A stretch of 64,000 bases of DNA from Sphaerosporella brunnea (taxonomy: Eukaryota > Ascomycota > Pezizomycetes > Pezizales > Pyronemataceae), in contig VXIS01000005.1 of NCBI GenBank assembly GCA_008704415.1, forward strand, positions 248,001 through 312,000, in the 5' to 3' direction. This document shows, piece after piece, positions 55,674-64,000 of this stretch. Both the position numbers and the translations under genes were made by a program. The first letter of the stretch is position 1; every line of letters begins with the position of its first letter. The notes beneath the pieces are model-generated. The model was not told the DNA's origin, made no database searches, and saw only the letters and a program-made list of their open reading frames with translations.

Positions 55674-57661
55674 ATGGACCCGTCACGCAAACGCCCGCTC
55701 AACGATGGATCGACCAGCCCCGCCAAGCGCCCCAAAGCTAGTGTTCCCGACAAGGAGCGAATCCAGCAGATGGTGGCCGAAGCGCGAGCCAAAGCCGCCG
55801 CTATGGCTGCGAAGCTGAGTGCCGGCAAGTCCGCGTCGGCGTCTCCCTCTCCCGCGCCTACCACTGCTCCGACGCCCTCCCAAACGGCCGCTGAACGCCT
55901 CGCAGCCATGAGGTCGCGTGTGGCTAACGCTGTTTCCCGCTCCACCGCCGCGAGCAATGCACCCCCAGCTCGACCACCTTCCCATACGCCGACACCTCCT
56001 TTCCGCCGCGAAGAGCCAGAACATGATGACGGCAGTAAGGCACGCGGCGGCTTGGATGTCGGTCTGCACCCGGCGCTGCTGGGCGATGCAACGGATGCTG
56101 GGTCATCGCGGCGCGGCAAACTGGCACCGAAGTTCGCGACTACCATGGCCAATCGACGGGCTGATACTGGGCGTGGTGCGAAACTGAAGAAGCAGTTAGA
56201 CCTCAGTGCGCCCAGCCCCGACTTGGTGGACCCCTCCAAGAACCCCTATTATGATCCCAACATTGCGGCCAAGAGCTTGCAACCCCGCAGAATCCCCAAA
56301 TCGCTACACTTCAATGAGAAGGGAAAATACATCGAGCAGGCCAATGCCCTTCGACGACAGGCCGCGCTGGAGGAGATGAAGAAGCGTATTGCCTTGGCAG
56401 CACGCAAGGCTGGGATTGATGAAGATATGCATGCCGATAAGGCTTTTGCGGTTAGTAATTCACATTCCGTATTTCCTTTATTCAAGGATGTGTTATGCCA
56501 ATATACAACCCGTATAGTCTTTGGAAATGGCATTTTGGCCATTGTACAGTTATGGTTAAGATGAATCGAAAAGAAGACTTGCTCAGGCACGTGGCTACGG
56601 CCAATGGAGACCTAAGTGCTGCATGTCTCACTTTCCGGTTCATCTTAACGGAACCTGTACCTGTATTTGAGGATCGCCATTTCCTTGGGGGAATAAGGCG
56701 TGTCAGGGTGGTCATGCTAACGTATTATCCATAGCCCCAAGAACCTCCAGCCATCGAATGGTGGGACCAGGGACTTACCACCAACTCCACCTACGACGAC
56801 ATCGATGCTGGCGCACTAAAGATTGATGCCGAGGACTCGATTGTAACGTTGTATATCCAACACCCAATCCAAATCGAACCGCCTCAGGACAAGCATATTC
56901 CTCCCCCCAAGCCATTGCCCCTGACCAAAAAAGAGCAAAAGAAAGTGCGCCGTCAGCGCCGTGCTGAAGAGCTCAAGGAAAAACAGGCTAAAGTCCGCCT
57001 GGGCCTGGAGCCACCTCCCCCACCCAAAATCAAAAAGTCCAACATGATGCGCGTCCTGGGTGAAGAGGCCGTCAAAGATCCCACTGCTGTCGAGGCGCGT
57101 GTAAACAAGGAGATTCGCGAACGTCTCGAGAAGCATCTGCAGATAAACGAGGAGCGAAAGCTGACCAAGGAGCAACGGGTGGAGAAGACGGTGGCCAACC
57201 AGGAGAAGGATGTTGCGAAGGGTATTCACTGTCTTGTCTTCCGAATCGAGACACTGGCAAATGGAAAACACCGCTTTAAAATCAACAAGAATGCGGAGCA
57301 GCTTGGACTGACGGGAATCTGTATCTTCAGTCCCAAGTTCAACTTGGTCATCGTCGAGGGAGGACCTTATGGTATCAATAGGTACAAAAAGTTGATGATG
57401 CAACGTATTGGCTGGCAGGAGGATGTGGAGCCTTTGGATTCTGGGGATACTTTGGGGGAGAAGGTTACCCATGGCGCGGACATCCCGATGGCGAGCAACA
57501 AGTGCACTCTTGTCTGGGAGGGTGAATTGAAGCAGAGGGGATTCCGCAAGTTTTCGTCGGAACGCTGTCCCACCGATGCGATGGCTAAGGAGCGTCTCGA
57601 GCGTGGAAGGATGGAGTACATGTGGCAGCAGGCGAAGGATTCTGTGAAGGCCCAGGAGTAA
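55674..57661 (+). CDS. PRP3: U4/U6 snRNP splicing factor Prp3
   Basis: Exons 55674-56450 and 56735-57661 give 567 residues. The N-terminus is Ala/Ser/Pro-rich with a helical KERIQQMVAEARAKAAAMAA segment. The PRP3 domain contains NPYYDPNIAAKSLQPRRIPK, FNEKGKYIEQANALRRQAAL, then PPAIEWWDQGL, IQHPIQIEPP and LTKKEQKKVRRQRRAEELKE. The C-terminal DUF1115 part has FSPKFNLVIVEGGPYGINRY and CTLVWEGELKQRGFRKFSSE. Prp3 binds U4/U6 duplex RNA in the tri-snRNP. The single intron is 284 nt, much longer than the 46-75 nt usual here, because it contains an inverted-repeat element. The first exon ends at GCG|GTTAGT and the second begins after TTATCCATAG. Confidence 0.95.
56500..56715. mobile_element. Decayed MITE inside the PRP3 intron
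   Basis: GGAAATGGCATTTTGGCC followed by GGTTAAGATGAATCG (about 56523-56569) is repeated inverted as CCGGTTCATCTTAACGG followed by GCCATTTCC (about 56637-56686). The arms are imperfect and about 60-70 bp long. No target duplication was found, so the borders are approximate. It accounts for the unusual intron length. Confidence 0.6.
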
Positions 57662-57929
57662 GCGATGGATTGTCTGGTTTGGTCCCATCATACAAGCAAG
57701 GAGTTTTTTTTTTTTTTATTTCATTTTCTTCCGGCGGGAAAGTGGAGCACGATCTGTGAGTTCTGCTGTTTTCTTGTTTTTTTTTGGGCGTTGCCTTAGT
57801 ACTTGCTGTAGGTAACTAAGTACCGTAGAATTCCAGACATAGGGCGGGCACGGTTATAAGGCGTGAATAAAATATAAAAAAAGCGTGAAACCTACAGATA
57901 GTCAGAGAGACGCACCGACGCTATAGCTA

Positions 57930-59733
57930 TCAAGTACATACATCCACTTCATCATCCGGCTGCTCCTGGACTTCGTGCTCCAAAGCGGTCACCCTCTTCT
58001 CCTCCAGAAGGCGTAGCAAGGCGGGCCAGTTGTCTCGATCCACAATCCCTGCTCCAGTGCGTCGCTTATCACGCGGACCCGTTCCCGGTTCTAGATTACA
58101 ATTTGATCCCCCTACTATCTCGCTACAATCTCTAATCTCACCCGCAATACCCTCGAGATCCTTCACATGCAATAAATCATCCTCCGATCCCTCTAAGGCA
58201 AGTGCTATGGCTGTGTCGCAGAATGACTTCCTAAGCAGCCTTGCGCAGTTGAGATTCATTATTCCAAAATCTTTGCCGCTCGGTTTCACAGTTCTTACCA
58301 TTCTCATTAGTGATGGAAACGAGCCGAGTCGGCTCGAGCAAAAAGCTCGAGCATCAAGCCGAGCAGAGCAGGGCCGTACCCACTGGGGAGCCGAGCAGGC
58401 TCGATCCTGTTGCCCCACGAGCCGAGTTTTAGCTCGAGCTTTTGGGCTCGAGTCCGGGCCCTTTGGAAACACTCTAGAATCTAGATTCCGTTGGTGAGCC
58501 GAACATACTAACTGCGGGTCGAGTTGAACAACAGAATGCTATCGAATTCCATAGACGTGATAACCAAGAAGTGAAACCGTCTCCTTAAGCAATCCAGCAG
58601 TGCGGTTCTACTGCTCAAAAGTGGGCTCAATCAGAAAACCGTTGACGATTGGGAACTCTATGGCTTAGAGGCCCAACCCGCGCAGCCTGAAGATGCTGCC
58701 GCGAGCAACAGAGACGCACTGGCACTGGCAGAGGGCGCGCGCCAGGCTTTATGACAAGCGGAGGACCCGCGCGCGCCGCGATTCGGGTTAGAGTACTAGT
58801 ATATCAGTATTGAATATATAGAGGCACCGAGAATCGGACCGTTTTTGACATCCTCCTTGTCTGCCGGTTCGCGCATCGGAAATCATATGGCCGCTCGAGC
58901 TTTCGCTCGAGCTTTACAGGCTCGACTCGGCTTGACGAGCCTCCGGCCTCTTCGAGCAGAGCCTGCTCGAGCGTACCCCTCGGCTCGAGTGGACTCGTTT
59001 CCATCACTAATTCTCATCCGTATCCCACTCTCCGGTATTCTCGGCGAATGCCAATGCCTCAACACGAGCTTCCCTGTTGGTAGCCTTTCGCATTTTGGCA
59101 TCGGTCGTTCCACCCCACGTCCAGTATGGTTCCCCTGCTTGCGGCGCCAGGTTCACTATCTCAGTGAGAGGTGTGATCTCTTGGAGCGGTGTCAGTGGGG
59201 GAAGCTTGGCTGGATTCACTGTGGCTTGCCTGTCTCGGGGCAAGTGTTTTCGTATACGGACGTCGTAGGGACTGATTCATGTCCCTGTCGGGGCAGGCGA
59301 ACTCCACTATAGGTCGGAGGCCTATTGCCAGTGGTAGATTTATGCAGTTCACGTAACTCGCAAGCGCTGCTACTCTCAGCGGGAGGGGACTCAGGAACCT
59401 CCGAATTTTCTGAGTTGGAGCCCTCCGCCGAGTCCTCTGAGTCGGACTGAGTCGGACTACTCTTCTGAGAACTCCTCTGAGTGCAGCTCTTCACTGTCAC
59501 TGGCGCTCTTATACGCCCTCTGCATCTGTTCAAATTCTTACTCGCTGCGACGCTGATGCGGACTCTGATGGGGATGTGGACGCGGGTGGTGTTTGGTAGA
59601 TGGCTCCAGTCGCAGGCGTGACGTCCGGCTTCATCCCAATAAAAACCTCTTGACAACTCCGACATTGGTATGGCGCCCGCCCTATGTCTGGAATTCTACG
59701 GTAGTTTTTCATTGTGAAGTCACAGTTCTTCAT
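57930..59733 (-). pseudogene. Unknown gene broken by a hAT element at an exon end
   Basis: The first part starts at 59733 (alternative ATG 59712) with YRRIPDIGRAPYQCRSCQEV, a CxxC possibly binding zinc, followed by a Ser/Glu-rich acidic stretch. An exon ending EALAFAENTGEWDTDEN (59007-59243 frame) comes next. There the hAT element starts with TAG, giving an immediate stop. Behind the element the sequence resumes with the duplicated ATGAGAAT, then G|GTAAGA, a normal donor. A last exon in frame with it runs LALEGSEDDLLHVKDLEG to LEEKRVTALEHEVQEQPDDE and stops at 57930. Probable exon order was deduced by frame only. The protein family is not recognised. If the insertion is fixed, the product is truncated by about 100 residues. 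Confidence 0.5.
58308..59009. mobile_element. hAT-type non-autonomous element, 702 bp, with perfect 8-bp duplication
   Basis: The termini TAGTGATGGAAACGAGCC and GGACTCGTTTCCATCACTA are inverted repeats. Flanks are identical: ATTCTCAT at 58300-58307 and 59010-59017. Inside both ends, CTCGAG and GCTCGAGC occur many times in both orientations (58335-58460 and 58895-58990), as expected for subterminal transposase-binding repeats. The centre has no intact transposase. The perfect duplication suggests a young insertion. Confidence 0.9.
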
Positions 59734-59976
59734 TGTGACTCTTGAATCTTGATCGACTGACTTACCCTAATTTCCATAAGTTGTCTCACAATATGGCCGC
59801 GTGCAAGCATATTAGAACACACCTCGATGGTTTCAAACCTCAAGAAGTCGCATCGTTGAACGCTGGGCTCGAGTCATTTTCAGTGATACATGTGACCAAA
59901 AGAGGACAAAGTCTTGGCACCGACCCCATAGTACGCGCTTGCTGCGCGTATTCCCAAAACAAACCTTACAACCACC
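59734..59976. promoter_or_regulatory. Divergent promoter region, disrupted gene / MAD1
   Basis: 243 bp between two divergent start codons. If this region is a bidirectional promoter, loss of the left gene need not affect MAD1. No motif stands out. Confidence 0.4.
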
Positions 59977-62250
59977 ATGAATTCGCCATTTGAGGGACGC
60001 CAACGAGGCAATAACACCGCAAATCACATCTTCAACTCTCCTGCACCCACACGACAGCTCTTCCCCAATAATAATAACAATGCGGGCAACCGTCTACAAC
60101 CGACATACGACTTCCTGACCAGCGAAGGACCCGCCACCCCACCGCCGCGAGCGCCGTCTGCGCCCCCCATCTCTGCCCTCCGTACCGCTGTCGTCAAGAT
60201 CGATCAGTCCAACGAGATTATTCGCGGCGACCTGAACTCGGTTCGGTATGAGCTGCAAACGCTCCGCGAGGACAGGGCGCTGGAAAAGGTTCGCCATGAG
60301 CAAGAGATACGAGAGCTGCAGGCTGCCGTCGAAGAGCAGGCTCGCCGTGCGGATGCCCTGGAAAGCGATAAGCGGTTTCTGTACGAGAAGCAGAAGGAGC
60401 TCGGCGACAAACTAGCCCAGACGAAGGAGACTACTGCAGCGGAGAAACAAGACCTCGAGCGCCAAGTTCGCAAGCTCAAGGCGGAAAATCGGGAAATACA
60501 GGAGCAGGTGGGGGAACGAGAGGAGGATGTAGAGAGGCTAGAGCGCCAGCTCAGGCGAATCAGTGAGGAGGCAGAGACGAAGACGAAGGCCTTGATACAG
60601 ACGAATCAGGAGCTGGAGGAAGAGGTTGGGCTCAAGAATAGGACGATTGACGATTTGCGGGGCAAACTAGAGGGGGTGGATGCAGAGGTGCAAGATCTGC
60701 AGGAGGCTTTGCTTAGGGTCAAGGCTCAGACAGGGGATTTGGAGACGCTCAAGGTCCTTCAGAAGCAGCTGAGCGAACAGGTTTCACACATCAAGACCTT
60801 AGAGGCTAAGAATCGACGCCAGGCTGCTGAACTCAAGGCATTACGGGATGAGAAGAGGTCGCTTGAGCTGGTGGAGGAGGAGAAGAGGACACTGGAGGGC
60901 AAGCTGAAGGTTCTCGATGAGCTACGCGAAGAACTTTCGGGTGCTCAGGTTCAGATCTCGGTGCTACAGGATGAGCGAAATGCTTGGCAAAGCTACTTTC
61001 AGAAGGAAGGACTCGAATTTCACTCACCGGAGAGTCTGGCCAGGGCGTTAGTGGAGGAGAGGGTCGAGAAGGCTGCACTGCTAGAAAGGGCTGGACGCGC
61101 GAACCCAGAACTGCACGAAAAGGAAAATGTCATTCAGGAGTTAGAAGGAGAGGTCCGAGTTTTGAGAGAGGAGCTCGACAAACTGAAGGAGTCTTCGTCG
61201 AAGGACGCAAAAGCACGGCAACGCATGGAACGCCAGAAAGCTTTAGCACTAAAGGAAGCCCAGTTCCTTCGTGAACAGCTGAAGTCGTACTCAACCGAAG
61301 AGGCCCTCTACAACCAGGGCGGCTTTGATGAGCAGAAGGCGCAACGGATCCAGGAGCTCGAGGGAATGTTGGAGGCGTACAAAGCCGAGATTGAGGAGCT
61401 CAAAGCAACTGTTGCTGCATTCCAAGGCACGGAAACGGCGGGGAGCAAGAAGAGACCCCTGGAGGTGAACGGAAACGACGAAAGGTTGGGAGAACTCATG
61501 CGCCGCAACCGGCAATTGCAGGATGGTACGTCGGCGATATTCTTTGTCATATTGGGTACTATTTGCTAATGATGACAGACATTATGCATCTGCAGCAAAA
61601 GGAAACTGTGCTGAACAAGGAAATCGAGGCACTGCAGTTCCGCCTAACCTCGATGGAGGGCACTTCTACGAGAATATTACAACTAAAGGACAACCCAACC
61701 GCACGTGAACAAGCAGTGAAGGTTTCCGAACTCAAAGCTTTGAAGGAAGAGAATGCTGCGTTGCTTGCTCAACTGGAAGGTCGCGAAGGCGAGCTCCGCA
61801 TGGTTCCTAGGGCCACCCTCGAAAACGTCCGGGCGGAAGTCAAAGCTATGGAAAAACTTGTGGCTGAGAAGGAAAAGAGAATGGCGAGACTAAAGGAAAT
61901 TTGGACCGCAAAGTCTCTCGAGTTTCGGGAAGCTGTGTTTTCGTTGCTTGGCTACAAAATCGATTTCTTGCCAAGCGGAAGGGTGCGAGTGACGCACATG
62001 TTTGGAAATGACAGCCAAAGTATCGAGTTTGACGGAGATAAAGGTATGTTTCGCACTACGTTTGTGTGTGGCTTGGGAACCTAACGGGTGTGCAGGAACG
62101 ATGAAGGTCGCAGGAGGCCCAGATAGTTTATTCCATAAAGAGATCAGGAATCAATGTGCATTTTGGATGGCGAGGCAGAGCATTCCGTGTCTCCTCGCCA
62201 GCATATTGATCGAACAATATGAGAAGACTACGAGGGCCCAGATGATGTGA
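59977..62250 (+). CDS. MAD1: Spindle assembly checkpoint coiled-coil protein Mad1
   Basis: Exons 59977-61525, 61579-62043, 62096-62250 give 722 residues. After a disordered N-terminus (MNSPFEGRQRGNNTANHIF) the protein is almost continuous coiled coil from about residue 65 to 590. The C-terminal RWD-like kinetochore domain is seen in KEIWTAKSLEFREAVFSLLG, YKIDFLPSGRVRVTHMFG and FWMARQSIPCLLASILIEQY. RLKEIW carries the RLK motif that binds Bub1. A Mad2-interaction site should lie near residues 520-560, but its KPRPLPLEP-like consensus is not clear to me. Mad1 recruits Mad2 to unattached kinetochores. Another mitotic gene, BIR1, lies 35 kb away. Confidence 0.93.
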
Positions 62251-62744
62251 GGGATACGAGCTTAGTTTAATATGTACAATAGGTAGCATCATTCCTTTGG
62301 TTCCACTTCTGCTTTTCTTGTTGAGAGCACTTGCGTTAACGTTGCGCTTGATGTTGTTCAAGGGGGTTTTTGGCGTCACGGTGGTTCGAGGGTAAATACA
62401 GCGCTAAGCATGTTTGTTGGTCATGGGCTCTTCCGTCAAGAAATATTGCTGCCCGTGCCCCGCAGTGTATTTCGAGTGAGAAACAGTGAGCCTCGGATTG
62501 CAAGCTTGGCATAGTTACTATAGTGCCAAGACACAATTTGCATGGAACTGGGTGCTGCGCACTATCATAGAACACATTTCTTTGCCATCCACTTTCAGAC
62601 ACCGACCACTTTACTTCACGGTGTTTTGCCCTCTCACGATAGTAAATCGACTTTCCGGCCTTCAGGGAACTCACCGGAAGACGGCGATTTTCTAGCGCAT
62701 ACCCGGGTAAACGTTTCGCGAGAGCTTTTTCGCCAGAGTTTACA
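62251..62744. other. Intergenic, MAD1 3' region and RAT1 promoter
   Basis: 494 bp between codirectional genes. No repeat, RNA or coding region is recognised. Confidence 0.45.
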
Positions 62745-64000
62745 ATGGGTGTTCCCGCCTTATTCAGATGGCTTTCGCAGCGGTACCCGAAGATTGTGTC
62801 GTCAGTTATTGAGGAGGAACCTAAGGTGATCGATGGCGTCGAGATTCCGGTCGATTACACGAAGCCGAATCCCAATGGCGAGGTCCGTTTCTCTTTCCCG
62901 AGTTCGCCATGTTGAGGATTTCATTGACAGCCCTGCAGATGGACAACCTCTACCTCGACATGAACGGAATCGTACATCCTTGTTCGCATCCCGAAGACCG
63001 ACCTCCTCCTACGACCGAGGAGGAGATGATGCTGGAGGTGTTTAAGTACACCGAGCGCGTTGTGAACATGGTTCGGCCCCGGAAGATTCTGATGATCGCA
63101 GTTGGTATGTCTACCCCCTTTCAACGTCTGGTCGTCGCTAACCTTATCATTAGACGGTGTGGCGCCTCGTGCCAAAATGAACCAGCAGCGCTCTCGTCGG
63201 TTCAGGTCCGCCCAAGAGGCTGCGGAAAAGGAGCAGGATACGGCAGACTTCATCAAGCTACTCGAAAAACAGCAGGGCAAAAAAATTGACGACAGTTTGA
63301 AAGACAAGAAGGTTTGGGACAGTAATGCGATTACGCCAGGAACGCCTTTCATGGATATTTTGGCTATGTCGCTACGATACTGGACGGCTTACAAGCTCAA
63401 CACCGATCCGGCCTGGGCTAAGTTGAAAGTAATCATCTCCGACTCGACGGTTCCTGGAGAAGGTGAACACAAGATCATGGAGTTCATTCGATCGCAGCGC
63501 GCCAATCCCGAGCATGACCCCAACACTCGACATGTCATATACGGCCTGGACGCAGATCTGATCATGCTGGGCCTGGGTACTCACGAACCTCATTTCAGGG
63601 TGTTGCGAGAAGATGTATTTGCAGCAGATGCAAAGGCCAAAACTTGTAAGATCTGCGGGCAGACAGGACACCGGCCCGAGAACTGTATCGGAAAGGCCAA
63701 GGTGAAGAACGGCGAGTTTGATGAGAAAGCAGCACCAGTTAAGAAAAAGCCATTTATCTGGCTGCACGTTTCTATTCTACGCGAGTACTTGGCCGTGGAG
63801 CTTGACGTCAAGAACCAGGGATTCAGATTCGATCTCGAACGCGCCATTGACGACTGGGTCTTCATGTGTTTCTTTGTTGGAAACGATTTCTTGCCCCATC
63901 TACCCAGCTTAGAAATCAGGGACGGTGGAATCGATACGCTGATGTCAATCTGGAAGGAAAATTTGCCTGTAATGGGCGGATACCTCACAAAAGACGGCAC
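62745..64000 (+). CDS. RAT1: Nuclear 5'-3' exoribonuclease Rat1/Xrn2, 3' part beyond window
   Basis: Exons 62745-62882, 62939-63104, 63154 to the window end. It starts [20 protein letters not shown]. The catalytic core includes [19 protein letters not shown], then [40 protein letters not shown] and [19 protein letters not shown], with the conserved acidic residues. The zinc knuckle [14 protein letters not shown] (C-x2-C-x4-H-x4-C) distinguishes Rat1/Xrn2 from cytoplasmic Xrn1. [15 protein letters not shown] follows. Rat1 trims rRNA and snoRNA and terminates Pol II transcription. The rest of the protein lies to the right of the window. Confidence 0.96.

Noticed and set aside
56816..57691. 291-codon minus-strand frame opposite PRP3
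   Set aside because: Antisense shadow; Leu/His-rich composition mirrors the Glu/Lys-rich coding strand.
1..64000. CRISPR arrays, phage or bacterial defence genes, rRNA genes, telomere repeats
   Set aside because: None seen; the organism is a eukaryote and all tandem repeats found are simple microsatellites.

Overview
The window is nuclear DNA of a filamentous ascomycete (Pezizomycotina). The proteins are fungal housekeeping types, and about 50 short introns can be placed by reading-frame continuity; most are 46-75 nt, with GTNNGT-like donors and CTAAC/CTGAC-type branch sites. The class is not certain. The high intron density (9 in the Listerin gene, 9 in the exporter gene) would suit an early-diverging class such as Pezizomycetes, but that is inference.

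Layout. 1-557 is the end of a Ser/Thr-rich membrane protein cut by the window edge. 558-8408 is gene-poor and repeat-rich, with a hAT MITE, a tRNA-like repeat, a Mutator-like remnant with about 100-bp inverted repeats, and a hairpin MITE. 8409-28609 is gene-dense: Listerin, Mpv17/Sym1, AP-2 sigma, exonuclease V, reticulon, a BLI-3-like flavin protein, a two-BIR survivin homologue, Tam41 and IST1. 28610-35840 is a second repeat island (hairpin MITEs, a decayed DDE transposase, nested palindromes) holding one gene, a 2-oxoglutarate/Fe(II) dioxygenase. 35841-64000 is gene-dense again: a membrane J-protein, a ten-exon aromatic-acid exporter-like protein, Syp1, Rab5, a Csk1-like kinase, RPA190, Prp3, an unknown gene broken by a hAT element, Mad1, and the start of Rat1.

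The genes do not form a pathway or a biosynthetic cluster. Several share broad processes: endocytosis and endosomes (AP-2 sigma, Syp1, Rab5, IST1), chromosome segregation (Bir1 homologue, Mad1), RNA metabolism (RPA190, Prp3, Rat1, Listerin) and mitochondria (Tam41, Mpv17/Sym1, perhaps exonuclease V). Divergent pairs with short shared promoters occur at 14995-15327, 25107-25734, 47611-48031, 55360-55673 and 59734-59976.

I found no CRISPR array, rRNA, convincing tRNA, or new multi-gene system. The most informative unexplained structure is the population of small transposons. Several keep target-site duplications, one interrupts a gene at an exon edge, one abuts a start codon, one sits just after a stop codon, and one pair is nested so that its TA duplication can be read directly. 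Exon boundaries are my own hand deductions and could be off by a few bases; no database search was run.
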